Shown: one piece after another, positions 14,101 through 27,872 of the stretch
How the letters are laid out: the number at the start of each line of letters is the position of its first letter
Numbering within the stretch: the stretch's first letter is position 1
Origin: Arenicola marina
Lineage: Eukaryota; Annelida; Polychaeta; Arenicolidae
Reading direction: 5' to 3'
Length of the DNA: 64,000 nt
Assembly: GCA_964019135.1 (NCBI GenBank)
Contig: OZ025265.1
Coordinates: forward strand, 7,694,318 to 7,758,317
Program-made: the position numbers and the translations under genes
Notes under the pieces: model-generated
Seen by the model: only the letters and a program-made list of their open reading frames with translations
Databases searched by the model: none
What the model was told of the DNA's origin: nothing

Positions 14101-16250
14101 TGAATGACACCAAAACTTATATGAGCTAGTGTTTAGGTCTAAATTACGCACAAAACGTATGTTTCGGTTGAGTTTCGGTCTGAAATACACCCAAAACGAA
14201 TGTGTCGGTCGGAATTACACCCAAAGTGTATGGGTCGGTAGGGTTTCGATCTGAATGACACCCAAACGTATGTTAGTTAGTGTTTAGGTCTAAATTACGC
14301 CGAAAATGTATGTTTCGGTAGATTTTCGGACTGAAATACATCCAAAACGAATGTGTCGGTCTGAATTACACCCAAAGCGTATGGGTCGGTAGGGTTTCGA
14401 TCTGAATGACACCCAAACGTATGTTAGTTAGTGTTTAGGTCTAAATTACGCCCAAAACGTATGTTTCGGTTGAGTTTCGGTCTGAAATACATCGCAAACG
14501 AATGTGTCGGTCTGAATTACACCCAAAGCGTATGTGTCGGTAGGGTTACGGTCTGAATGACACCAAAACTGACATGAGCTAGTGTTTAGGTCTAAATTAC
14601 GCCCAAAACGTCTGTTTCGGTAGAGTTTTGGTCTGAAATACATCCAAAACGAATGTGTCGGTCTGAATTACACCCAACGCGCATGTGTCGGTAGGGTTTT
14701 GGTCTGAATGACACCAAAACTTATATGAGCTAGTGTTTAGGTCTAAATTACGCCCAAAACGTATGTTTCGGTAGAGTTTCGGACTGAAATACATCCAAAA
14801 CGAATGTGTCGGTCTGAATTACACCCAAAGCGTATGTGTCGGTAGGGTTTCGGTCTGAATGACACCCAAACGTATGTTAGCTGGTGTTTAGGTCTAAATT
14901 ACGCCCAAAACGTATGTTTCGGTACAGTTTCGGTCTGAAATACATCCAAAACGAATGTGTCGGGCTGAATTGCACCCAAAGCGTATGTGTCGGTAGGGTT
15001 TCGGTCTGAATGACACCCAAACGTATGTTAGCTAGTGTTTAGGTCTAAATTACGCCGAAAAGGTATGTTTCGGTAGAGTTTCGGTCTGAAATACATCCAA
15101 AACGAATGTGTCGGTCGGAATTACACCCAAAGCGTATGGGTCGGTAGGGTTTCGATCTGAATGACACCCAAACCTATGTTAGTTAGTGTTTAGGTCTAAA
15201 TTACGCCGCAAATGTATGTTTCGGTAGAGTTTCGGTCTGAAATACATCGAAAACGAATGTGTCGGTCTGAATTACACCCAAAGCGTATGTGTCGGTAGGG
15301 TTTCGGTCTGAATGACACCAACACGTATATGAGCTAGTGATTAGGTCCAAATTACGCCCAAAACGTATGTTTCGGTAGAGTTTCGGTCTGAAATACATCC
15401 AAAACGAATGTGTCGGTCTGAATTACACCCAACGCGTATGTGTCGGTAGGGTTTTGGTCTGAATGACACCAAAACTTATATGAGATAGTGTTTAGGTCTA
15501 AATTACGCCCAAAACGTATGTTTCGGTTGAGTTTCGGTCTGAAATACATCCAAAACGAATGTGTCGGTCGGAATTACACCCAAAGCGTATGGGTCGGTAG
15601 GGTTTCGATCTGAATGACACCCAAACCTATGTTAGTTAGTGTTTAGGTCTAAATTACGCCGCAAACGTATGTTTCGGTAGAGTTTCGGTCTGAAATACAT
15701 CGAAAACGAATGTGTCGGTCTGAATTACACCCAAAGCGTATGTGTCGGTAGGGTTTCGGTCTGAATGACACCAAAACGTATATGAGCTAGTGATTAGGTC
15801 CAAATTACGCCCAAAACGTATGTTTCGGTAGAGTTTCGGTCTGAAATACATCCAAAACGAATGTGTCGGTCTGAATTACACCCAACGCGTATGTGTCGGT
15901 AGGGTTTTGGTCTGAATGACACCAAAACTTATATGAGCTAGTGTTTAGGTCTAAATTACGCCCAAAACGTATGTTTCGGTTGAGTTTCGGTCTGAAATAC
16001 ATCCAAAACGAATGTGTCGGTCGGAATTACACCCAAAGCGTATGTGTCGGTAGGGTTTTGGTCTGAATGACAAAAAACTTATATGAGCCAGTGTTTAGGT
16101 CTAAATTACGCCCAAAACGTATGTTTCGGTTGAGTTTCGGTCTGAAATGCATCCAAAACGAATGTGTCGGTCTGAATTACACCCAAAGCGTATGTGTCGG
16201 TAGGGTTTTGGTCTGAATGACACCAAAACTTATATGAGCTAGTGTTTAGG
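11150..16250. repeat. 22-monomer duplication (3321-bp shift)
   Basis: About 1.7 kb starting near 11150 recurs near 14470 at a shift of 3321 bp, which is 22 monomers less one base. Shared markers include AGTGATTAGGTCC units, GAGATAGTG and the contracted GACAAAAAACTTATATGAGCC unit at about 12748 and 16069. Similarity beyond about 12.9/16.2 kb falls back to the general level of the array. Confidence 0.7.
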
Positions 16251-19200
16251 TCTAAATTACGCCCAAAACGTATGTTTCGGTTGCGTTTCGGTCTGAAATA
16301 CATCCAAAACTAATGTGTCGGTCTGAATTACACCCAAAGCGTATGTGTCGGTAGGGTTTTGGTCTGAATGACACCAAAATTTATATGAGCTAGTGTTTAG
16401 GTCTAAATTACGCCCAAAACGTATGTTTCGGTACAGTTTCGGTCTGAAATACATCCAAAACGAATGTGTCGGTCTGAATTACACCCAAAGCGTATGGGCC
16501 GGTAGGGTTTCGATCTGAATGACACCCAAACGTATGTTAGTTAGTGTTTAGGTCTAAATTACGCCGCAAACGTATGTTTCGGTAGAGTTTCGGTCTGAAA
16601 TACATCGAAAACGAATGTGTCGGTCTGAATTACACCCAAAGCGTATGTGTCGGTAGGGTTTCGGTCTGAATGACACCAAAACGTATATGAGCTAGTGTTT
16701 AGGTCTAAATTACGCCCAAAACGTATGTTTCGGTAGAGTTTCGGTCTGAAATACATCCAAAACGAATGTGTCGGTCTGAATTACACCCAAAGCGTATGTG
16801 TCGGTAGGGTTTCGGTCTGAATGACAACCAAATGTATGTTAGCTAGTGTTTACGTCTAAATTACGCCCAAAACGTATGTTTCGGTACAGTTTCGGTCTGA
16901 AATACATCCAAAACGAATGTGTCGGTCGGAATTACACCCAAAGCGTATGGGTCGGTAGGGTTTCGATCTGAATGACACACAAACGTATGTTAGTTAGTTT
17001 TTAGGTCTAAATTACGCCGAAACGTATGTTTCGGTAGAGTTTCGGTCTGAAATACATCGAAAACGCATGTGTCGTTCTGAATTACACCCAAAGCGTATGT
17101 GTCGGTAGGGTTTCGGTCTGAATGACACCAAAACGTACATGAGCTAGTGTTTAGGTCTAAATTACGCCCAAAACGTATGTTTCGGTTGAGTTTCGGTCTG
17201 AAATACATCCAAACGAATGTGTCGGTCTGAATTACACCCAAAGCGTATGGGTCGGTAGGGTTTCGATCTGAATGACACCCAAACGTATGTTAGTTAGTGT
17301 TTAGGTCTAAATTACGCCTCAAACGTATGTTTCGGTAGAGTTTCGGTCTGAAATACATCGAAAACGAATGTGTCGGTCTGAAATACACCCAAAGCGTTTG
17401 TGTCGGTAGGGTTTCGGTCTGAATGACACCAAAACGTATATGAGCTAGTGTTTAGGTCTAAATTACGCCCAAAACGTATGTTTCGGTAGAGTTTCGGTCT
17501 GAAATACATCCAAAACGAATGTGTCGGTCTGAATTACACCCAAAGCGTATGTGTCGGTAGGGTTTCGGTCTGAATGACACCCAAAGGTATGTTAGCTAGT
17601 GTTTAGGTCTAAATTACGCCCAAAACGTATGTTTCGGTAGAGTTTCGGTCTGAAATACATCCAAAACGAATGTGTCGGTCTGAATTACACCCAAAGCGTA
17701 TGTGTCGGTAGGGTTTTGGTCTGAATGACACCAAAACTTATATGAGCTAGTGTTTAGGTCTAAATTACGCCCAAAACGTATGTTTCGGTAGAGTTTCGGT
17801 CTGAAATACATCCAAAACGAATGTGTCGGTCTGAATTACACCCAAAGCGTATGGGTCGGTAGGGTTTCGATCTGAATGACACCCAAACGTATGTTAGTTA
17901 GTTTTTAGGTCTAAATTACGCCGAAAACGTATGTTTCGGTAGAGTTTCGGTCTGAAGTACATCGAAAACGCATGTGTCGGTCTGAATTACACCCAACGCG
18001 TATGTGTCGGTAGGGTTTTGGTCTGAATGACACCAAAACTTATATGAGCTAGTGTTTAGGTCTAAATTACGCCCAAAACGTATGTTTCGGTTGAATTTCG
18101 GTCTGAAATACATCCAAAACGAATGTGTCGGTCTGAATTACACCCAAAGCGTATGTGTCGGTAGGGTTACGGTCTGAATGACACCAAAACTGACATGAGC
18201 TAGTGCTTAGGTCTAAATTACGCCCAAAACGTCTGTTTCGGTAGAGTTTCGGTCTGAAATACATCCAAAACGAATGTGTCGGTCTGAATTACACCCAACG
18301 CGCATGTGTCGGTAGGGTTTCGGTCTAAATGACACCCAAACGTATGTTAGCTAGTGTTTAGGTCTAAATTACGCCCAAAACGTATGTTTCGGTAGAGTTT
18401 AGGGCTGAAATACATCCAAAACGAATGTGTCGGTCTGAATTACACCCAAAGCGTACGTGTCGGTAGGGTTTCGGTCTGAATGACACCAAAACGTATATGA
18501 GCTAGTGTTTATGGCTAAATTACGCCCCAAACGTATGTTTCGGTAGAGTTTCGGTCTGAAATACATCCAAAACGAATGTGTCGGTCGGAATTACACCCAA
18601 AGCGTATGGGTCGGCAGGGTTTCGATCTGAATGACACCCAAAGCTATGTTAGTTAGTGTTTAGGTCTAATTTACGCCGCAAACGTATGTTTCGGTAGAGT
18701 TTTGGTCTGAAATACATCGAAAACGAATGTGTCGGTCTGAATTACACTCAAAGCGTATGTGTCGGTAGGGTTTCGGTCTGAATGACACCAAAACGTATAT
18801 GAGCTAGTGCTTAGGTCTAAATTACGCCCAAAACGTATGTTTCGGTAGAGTTTCGGTCTGAAATACATCCAAAACGAATGTGTCGGTCTGAATTACACCC
18901 AACGCGTATGTGTCGGTAGGGTTTTGGTCTGAATGACACCAAAACTTATATGAGCTAGTGTTTAGGTCTAAATTACGCCCAAAACGTATGTTTCGGTTGA
19001 GTTTCGGTCTGAAATACATCCAAAACGAATGTGTCGGTCTGAATTACACCCAAAGCGTATGTGTCGGTAGGGTTTTGGTCTGAATGACACCAAAACTTAT
19101 ATGAGCTAGTGTTTAGGTCTAAATTACGCCCAAAACGTATGTTTCGGTACAGTTTCGGTCTGAAATACATCCAAAACGAATGTGTCGGTCTGAATTACAC

Positions 19201-19349
19201 CCAAAGCGTATGGGCCGGTAGGGTTTCGATCTGAATGACACCCAAACGTATGTTAGTTAGTGTTTAGGTCTAAATTACGCCGCAAACGTATGTTTCGGTA
19301 GAGTTTCGGTCTGAAATACATCGAAAACGAATGTGTCGGTCTGAATTAC

Positions 19350-22300
19350 ACCCAAAGCGTATGTGTCGGTAGGGTTTCGGTCTGAATGACACCAAAACGT
19401 ATATGAGCTAGTGTTTAGGTCTAAATTAAGCCCAAAACGTATGTTTCGGTAGAGTTTCGGTCTGAAATACATCCAAAACGAATGTGTCGGTCTGAATTAC
19501 ACCCAAAGCGTATGTGTCGGTAGGGTTTCGGTCTGAATGACTACCAAATGTATGTTAGCTAGTGTTTACGTCTAAATTACGCCCAAAACGTATGTTTCGG
19601 TACAGTTTCGGTCTGAAATACATCCAAAACGAATGTGTCGGTCGGAATTACACCCAAAGCGTATGGGTCGGTAGGGTTACGGTCTGAATGACACCAAAAC
19701 TGACATGAGCTAGTGTTTAGGTCTAAATTACGCCCAAAACGTCTGTTTCGGTAGAGTTTCGGTCTGAAATACATCCAAAACGAATGTGTCGGTCTGAATT
19801 ACACCCAACGCGTATATGTCGGTAGGGTTTTGGTCTGAATGACACCAAAACTTATATGAGCTAGTGTTTAGGTCTAAATTACGCCCAAAACGTATGTTTC
19901 GGTAGAGTTTCGGGCTGAAATACATCCAAAACGAATGTGTCGGTCTGAATTACACCCAAAGCGTATGTGTCGGTAGGGTTTCGGTCTGAATGACACCCAA
20001 ACGTATGTTAGCTGGTGTTTAGGTCTTAATTACGCCCAAGACGTATGTTTCGGTACAGTTTCGGTCTGAAATACATCCAAAACGAATGTGTCGGTCGGAA
20101 TTACACCCAAAGCGTATGGGTCGGTAGGGTTTCGATCTGAATGACACCCAAACGTATGTTAGTTAGTTTTTAGGTCTAAATTACGCCGAAACGTATGTTT
20201 CGGTAGAGTTTCGGTCCGAAATACATCGAAAACGCATGTGTCGTTCTGAATTACACCCAAAGCGTATGTGTCGGTAGGGTTTCGGTCTGAATGACACCAA
20301 AACGTACATGAGCTAGTGTTTAGGTCTAAATTACGCCCAAAACGTATGTTTCGGTTGAGTTTCGGTCTGAAATACATCCAAAACGAATGTGTCGGTCTGA
20401 ATTACACCCAAAGCGTATGGGTCGGTAGGGTTTCGATCTGAATGACACCCAAACGTATGTTAGTTAGTGTTTAGGTCTAAATTACGCCTCAAACGTATGT
20501 TTCGGTAGAGTTTCGGTCTGAAATACATCGAAAACGAATGTGTCGGTCTGAATTACACCCAAAGCGTATGTGTCGGTAGGGTTTCGGTCTGAATGACACC
20601 AAAACGTATATGAGCTAGTGTTTAGGTCTAAATTATGCCCAAAACGTATGTTTCGGTAGAGTTTCGGTCTGAAATACATCCAAAACGAATGTGTCGGTCT
20701 GAATTACACCCAAAGCGTATGTGTCGGTAGGGTTTCGGTCTGAATGACACCCAAACGTATGTTAGCTAGTGTTTAGGTCTAAATTACGCCCAAAACGTAT
20801 GTTTCGGTAGAGTTTTGGTCTGAAATACATCCAAAACGAATGTGTCGGTCTGAATTACACCCAAAGCGTATGTGTCGGTAGGGTTTTGGTCTGAATGACA
20901 CCAAAACTTATATGAGCTAGTGTTTAGGTCTAAATTACGCCCAAAACGTATGTTTCGGTAGAGTTTCGGTCTGAAATACATCCAAAACGAATGTGTCGGT
21001 CTGAATTACACCCAAAGCGTATGTGTCGGTAGGGTTTCGATCTGAATGACACCCAAACGTATGTTAGTTAGTTTTTAGGTCTAAATTACGCCGAAAACGT
21101 ATGTTTCGGTAGAGTTTCGGTCTGAAGTACATCGAAAACGCATGTGTCGGTCTGAATTACACCCAACGCGTATGTGTCGGTAGGGTTTTGGTCTGAATGA
21201 CACCAAAACTTATATGAGCTAGTTTTTAGGTCTAAATTACGCCCAAAACGTATGTTTCGGTAGAGTTTCGGGCTGAAATACATCCAAAACGAATGTGTCG
21301 GTCTGAATTACACCCAAAGCGTATGTGTCGGTAGGGTTTCGGTCTGAATGACACCCAAACGTATGTTAGCTGGTGTTTAGGTCTAAATTACGCCCAAAAC
21401 GTATGTTTCGGTACAGTTTCGGTCTGAAATACATCCAAAACGAATGTGTCGGGCTGAATTACACCCAAAGCGTATGTGTCGGTAGGGTTTCGGTCCGAAT
21501 GACACCCAAACGTATGTTAGCTAGTGTTTAGGTCTAAATTACGCCGAAAAGGTATGTTTCGGTAGAGTTTCGGTCTGAAATACATCCAAAACGAATGTGT
21601 CGGTCGGAATTACACCCAAAGCGTATGGGTCGGTAGGGTTTCGATCTGAATGACACCCAAACCTATGTTAGTTAGTGTTTAGGTCTAAATTACGCCGCAA
21701 ACGAATGTTTCGGTAGAGTTTCGGTCTGAAATACATCGAAAACGAATGTGTCGGTCTGAATTACACCCAAAGCGTATGTGTCGGTAGGGTTTCGGTCTGA
21801 ATGACACCAAAACGTATATGAGCTAGTGATTAGGTCCAAATTACGCCCAAAACGTATGTTTCGGTAGAGTTTCGGTCTGAAATACATCCAAAACGAATGT
21901 GTCGGTCGGAATTACACCCAAAGCGTATGTGTCGGTAGGGTTTCGGTCTGAATGACACCAAAACTTATATGAGCTAGTGTTTAGGTCTAAATTACGCCCA
22001 AAACGTTTGTTTCGGTTGAGTTTCGGTCTGAAATACATCCAAAACGAATGTGTCGGTCGGAATTACACCCAAAGCGTATGTGTCGGTAGGGTTTTGGTCT
22101 CAATGACAAAAAACTTATATGAGCCAGTGTTTAGGTCAAAATTACGCCGAAAAGGTATGTTTCGGCAGAGTTTCGGTCTGAAATACATCCAAAACGAATG
22201 TGTCGGTCTGAATTACACCCAAAGCGTATGTGTCGGTAGGGTTTCGGTCTGAATGACACCCAAACGTATGTTAGCTAGTGTTTAGGTCTAAATTACGCCC
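19350..22300. repeat. Higher-order segment, copy 1 of a 2.95-kb duplication
   Basis: This segment matches 29200-32150 at a shift of 9838 bp, changing to 9839 after a one-base gain near 30913. Its left half also matches 25.0-26.4 kb at a shift of 5598 bp. Shared rare markers are TGACTACCAAATG, TTAATTACGCCCAAGACG, AATTATGCCC and the GACAAAAAACTT unit. The right edge marks the transition from subfamily A to B. Confidence 0.75.
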
Positions 22301-23778
22301 AAAACGTATGTTTCGGTAGAGTTTCGGTCTGAAATACATCCAAAACGAATGTGTCGGTCTGAATTAAACCCAAAGCGTATGTGTCGGTAGTGTTTCGGTC
22401 TGAATAACACCAAACGTGTAGGAGCTAGTATTTAGGTCTAAATGACGCCCAAAACGTATGTTTCGGTTGAGTTTCGGCCTGAAATACATCCAACACGAAT
22501 GTGTCGGTCTGATTTACACTAAAAAAGCGTATGTGTCGGTAGGGTTTCGGTCTGAATGACACCCAAACGTATGTTAGCTAGTGTTTAGGTCTAAATTACG
22601 CCCAAAACGTATGTTTCGGTAGAGTTTCGGTCTGAAATACAACCAAAACGAATGTGTCGGTCTGAATTACACCCAAAGCGTATGTGTCGGTAGGGTTTCG
22701 GTCTGAATGACACCAAAACGTATATGAGCTAGTGTTTAGGTCTAAATTACGCCGAAAAGGTATGTTTCGGTAGAGTTTCGGCCTGAAATACATCCAACAC
22801 GAATGTGTCGGTCTGATTTACACTAAAAAAGCGTATGTGTCGGTAGGGTTTCGGTCTGAATGACACCAAAACGTATATGAGCTAGTGTTTAGGTCTAAAT
22901 TACGCCGAAAAGGTATGTTTCGGCAGAGTTTCGGTTTGAAATACATCCAAAACGAATGTGTCGGTCTGAATTACACCCAAAGCGTATGTGTCGGTAGGGT
23001 TTCGATATGAATGACACCCAAACTTATGTTAGTTAGTGTTTAGGTCTAAATTACGCCCAAAACGTATGTTTCGGTAGAGTTTCGGTCTGAAATACATCCA
23101 ACACGATTGTGTCGGTCTGAATTACACCCAAAGCGTATGTGTCGGTAGGGTTTCGGTCTGAATGACACCCAAACGTATGTTAGCTAGTGTTTAGGTCTAA
23201 ATTACGCCCAAAACGTATGTTTCGGTAGAGTTTCGGTCTGAAATACAACCAAAACGAATGTGTCGGTCGGAATTACACCCAAAGCGTATGTGTCGGTAGG
23301 GTTTCGGTCTGAATGACACCAAAACGTATATGAGCTAGTGTTTAGGTCTAAATTACGCCGAAAAGGTATGTTTCGGTAGAGTTTCGGCCTGAAATACATC
23401 CAACACGAATGTGTCGGTCTGATTTACACTAAAAAAGCGTATGTGTCGGTAGGGTTTCGGTCTGAATGACACCAAAACGTATATGAGCTAGTGTTTAGGT
23501 CTAAATTACGCCGAAAAGGTATGTTTCGGCAAAGTTTCGGTTTGAAATACATCCAAAACGAATGTGTCGGTCTGAATTACACCCAAAGCGTATGTGTCGG
23601 TAGGGTTTCGATCTGAATGACACCCAAACTTATGTTAGTTAGTGTTTAGGTCTAAATTACGCCCAAAACGTATGTTTCGGTAGAGTTTCGGTCTGAAATA
23701 CATCCAACACGAATGTGTCGGTCTGAATTACACCCAAAGCGTATGTGTCGGTAGGGTTTCGGTCTGAATGACACCAAA

Positions 23779-23783
23779 ACGTA
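23779..23783. other. Paralogous empty insertion site (ACGTA), first copy
   Basis: The surrounding repeat units match the two sides of the retrotransposon insertion joined together. Here the satellite runs uninterrupted through ACGTA into TATGAGC, with no element. It is a paralogous pre-insertion site, so it supports the target duplication called at the element ends. Confidence 0.8.
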
Positions 23784-26700
23784 TATGAGCTAGTGTTTAG
23801 GTCTAAATTACGCCCAAAACGTGTGTTTCGGTAGAGTTTTGGTCTGAAATATATCCAAAACGAATGTGTCGGTCTGAATTACACTAAAAAAGCGTATGTG
23901 TCGGTAGGGTTTCGGTCTGAATGACACCCAAACGTATGTTAGCTAGTATTTAGGTCTAAATTACGCCCAAAACGTATGTTTCGGTAGAGTTTCGGTCTGA
24001 AATACATCCAAAACGAATGTGTCGGTCTGAATTACACCCAAAGCGTATGTGTCGGTAGGGTTTCGGTCTGAATGACACCAAAACGTGTAGGAGCTAGTAT
24101 TTAGGTCTAAATGACGCCCAAAACGTATGTTTCGGTTGAGTTTCGGTCTGAAGTACATCCAAAACGAATGTGTCGGTCTGAATTACACCCAAAGCGTTTG
24201 TGTCGGTAGGGTTTCGGTCTGAATGACACCCAAACGTATGTTAGCTAGTGTTTAGGTCTAAATTACGCCCAAAACGTATGTTTCGGTAGAGTTTCGGCCT
24301 GAAATACATCCAACACGAATGTGTCGGTCTGATTTACACTAAAAAAGCGTATGTGTCGGTAGGGTTTCGGTCTGAATGACACCAAAACGTATATGAGCTA
24401 GTGTTTAGGTCTAAATTACGCCGAAAAGGTATGTTTCGGCAGAGTTTCGGTCTGAAATACATCCAAAACGAATGTGTCGGTCTGAATTACACCCAAAGCG
24501 TATGTGTCGGTAGGGTTTCGGTCTGAATGACACCAAAACGTGTAGGAGCTAGTATTTAGGTCTAAATGACGCCCAAAACGTATGTTTCGGTTGAGTTTCG
24601 GTCTGAAGTACATCCAAAACGAATGTGTCGGTCTGAATTACACCCAAAGCGTTTGTGTCGGTAGGGTTTCGGTCTGAATGACACCCAAACGTATGTTAGC
24701 TAGTGTTTAGGTCTAAATTACGCCCAAAACGTATGTTTCGGTAGAGTTTCGGCCTGAAATACATCCAACACGAATGTGTCGGTCTGATTTACACTAAAAA
24801 AGCGTATGTGTCGGTAGGGTTTCGGTCTGAATGACACCAAAACGTATATGAGCTAGTGTTTAGGTCTAAATTACGCCGAAAAGGTATGTTTCGGTAGAGT
24901 TTCGGCCTGAAATACATCGAACACGAATGTGTCGGTCTGATTTACACTAAAAAAGCGTATGTGTCGGTAGGGTTTCGGTCTGAATGACACCAAAACGTAT
25001 ATGAGCTAGTGTTTAGGTCTAAATTACGCCCAAAACGTATGTTTCGGTAGAGTTTCGGTCTGAAATACATCCAAAACGAATGTGTCGGTCTGAATTACAC
25101 CCAAAGCGTATGTGTCGGTAGGGTTTCGGTCTGAATGACTACCAAATGTATGTTAGCTAGTGTTTACGTCTAAATTACGCCCAAAACGTATGTTTCGGTA
25201 CAGTTTCGGTCTGAAATACATCCAAAACGAATGTGTCGGTCGGAATTACACCCAAAGCGTATGGGTCGGTAGGGTTACGGTCTGAATGACACCAAAACTG
25301 ACATGAGCTAGTGTTTAGGTCTAAATTACGCCCAAAACGTCTGTTTCGGTAGAGTTTCGGTCTGAAATACATCCAAAACGAATGTGTCGGTCTGAATTAC
25401 ACCCAACGCGTATATGTCGGTAGGGTTTTGGTCTGAATGACACCAAAACTTATATGAGCTAGTGTTTAGGTCTAAATTACGCCCAAAACGTATGTTTCGG
25501 TAGAGTTTCGGGCTGAAATACATCCAAAACGAATGTGTCGGTCTGAATTACACCCAAAGCGTATGTGTCGGTAGGGTTTCGGTCTGAATGACACCCAAAC
25601 GTATGTTAGCTGGTGTTTAGGTCTTAATTACGCCCAAGACGTATGTTTCGGTGCAGTTTCGGTCTGAAATACATCCAAAACGAATGTGTCGGTCTGAATT
25701 ACACCCAAAGCGTATGGGTCGGTAGGGTTTCGATCTGAATGACACCCAAACGTATGTTAGTTAGTTTTTAGGTCTAAATTACGCCGAAACGTATGTTTCG
25801 GTAGAGTTTCGGTCCGAAATACATCGAAAACGCATGTGTCGTTCTGAATTACACCCAAAGCGTATGTGTCGGTAGGGTTTCGGTCTGAATGACACCAAAA
25901 CGTACATGAGCTAGTGTTTAGGTCTAAATTAGGCCCAAAACGTATGTTTCGGTTGAGTTTCGGTCTGAAATACATCCAAAACGAATGTGTCGGTCTGAAT
26001 TACACCCAAAGCGTATGGGTCGGTAGGGTTTCGATCTGAATGACACCCAAACGTATGTTAGTTAGTGTTTAGGTCTAAATTACGCCTCAAACGTATGTTT
26101 CGGTAGAGTTTCGGTCTGAAATACATCGAAAACGAATGTGTCGGTCTGAATTACACCCAAAGCGTATGTGTCGGTAGGGTTTCGGTCTGAATGACACCAA
26201 AACGTATATGAGCTAGTGTTTAGGTCTAAATTATGCCCAAAACGTATGTTTCGGTAGAGTTTCGGTCTGAAATACATCCAAAACGAATGTGTCGGTCTGA
26301 ATTACACCCAAAGCGTATGTGTCGGTAGGGTTTCGGTCTGAATGACACCCAAACGTATGTTAGCTAGTGTTTAGGTCTAAATTACGCCCAAAACGTATGT
26401 TTCGGTAGAGTTTCGGTCTGAAATACATCCAAAACGAATGTGTCGGTCTGAATTAAACCCAAAGCGTATGTGTCGGTAGTGTTTCGGTCTGAATAACACC
26501 AAACGTGTAGGAGCTAGTATTTAGGTCTAAATGACGCCCAAAACGTATGTTTCGGTTGAGTTTCGGCCTGAAATACATCCAACACGAATGTGTCGGTCTG
26601 ATTTACACTAAAAAAGCGTATGTGTCGGTAGGGTTTCGGTCTGAATGACACCCAAACGTATGTTAGCTAGTGTTTAGGTCTAAATTACGCCCAAAACGTA

Positions 26701-27867
26701 TGTTTCGGTAGAGTTTCGGTCTGAAATACAACCAAAACGAATGTGTCGGTCGGAATTACACCCAAAGCGTATGTGTCGGTAGGGTTTCGGTCTGAATGAC
26801 ACCAAAACGTATATGAGCTAGTGTTTAGGTCTAAATTACGCCGAAAAGGTATGTTTCGGTAGAGTTTCGGCCTGAAATACATCCAACACGAATGTGTCGG
26901 TCTGATTTACACTAAAAAAGCGTATGTGTCGGTAGGGTTTCGGTCTGAATGACACCAAAACGTATATGAGCTAGTGTTTAGGTCTAAATTACGCCGAAAA
27001 GGTATGTTTCGGCAGAGTTTCGGTTTGAAATACATCCAAAACGAATGTGTCGGTCTGAATTACACCCAAAGCGTATGTGTCGGTAGGGTTTCGATCTGAA
27101 TGACACCCAAACTTATGTTAGTTAGTGTTTAGGTCTAAATTACGCCCAAAACGTATGTTTCGGTAGAGTTTCGGTCTGAAATACATCCAACACGATTGTG
27201 TCGATCTGAATTACACCCAAAGCGTATGTGTCGGTAGGGTTTCGGTCTGAATGACACCCAAACGTATGTTAGCTAGTGTTTAGGTCTAAATTACGCCCAA
27301 AACGTATGTTTCGGTAGAGTTTCGGTCTGAAATACAACCAAAACGAATGTGTCGGTCGGAATTACACCCAAAGCGTATGTGTCGGTAGGGTTTCGGTCTG
27401 AATGACACCAAAACGTATATGAGCTAGTGTTTAGGTCTAAATTACGCCGAAAAGGTATGTTTCGGTAGAGTTTCGGCCTGAAATACATCCAACACGAATG
27501 TGTCGGTCTGATTTACACTAAAAAAGCGTATGTGTCGGTAGGGTTTCGGTCTAAATGACACCAAAACGTATATGAGCTAGTGTTTAGGTCTAAATTACGC
27601 CGAAAAGGTATGTTTCGGCAGAGTTTCGGTTTGAAATACATCCAAAACGAATGTGTCGGTCTGAATTACACCCAAAGCGTATGTGTCGGCAGGGTTTCGA
27701 TCTGAATGACACCCAAACTTATGTTAGTTAGTGTTTAGGTCTAAATTACGCCCAAAACGTATGTTTCGGTAGAGTTTCGGTCTGAAATACATCCAACACG
27801 AATGTGTCGGTCTGAATTACACCCAAAGCGTATGTGTCGGTAGGGTTTCGGTCTGAATGACACCAAA

Positions 27868-27872
27868 ACGTA
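27868..27872. other. Paralogous empty insertion site (ACGTA), second copy
   Basis: Equivalent marker units lie 759 bp apart here (27291 and 28050) but 7975 bp apart across the element (33496 and 41471). The difference is 7216 bp, exactly a 7211-bp element plus a 5-bp target duplication. Confidence 0.85.

Larger units (their letters stand above)
1..22390. repeat. Satellite subfamily A block
   Basis: The period is 151 bp, with only rare one-base losses such as GCCGAAACG at about 570, 5398, 8569, 17017 and 20187. Subrepeat 3 occurs in two main forms, CACCAAAACTTATATGAGCT and CACCCAAACGTATGTTAG. Subrepeat 2 varies between TATGTGTCGG, TATGGGTCGG and ACGCGTATG forms. The A-run variant (CACTAAAAAAGCG) typical of the neighbouring block is absent. 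The right boundary is gradual and was placed where the first B-type units appear. Confidence 0.8.

Noticed and set aside
21977..22252. Plus-strand reading frame of 91 codons in the satellite
   Set aside because: It arises because point changes in two adjacent monomers remove the usual stops. It is not found in the paralogous copy near 31.8 kb, and its product is repeat-derived.
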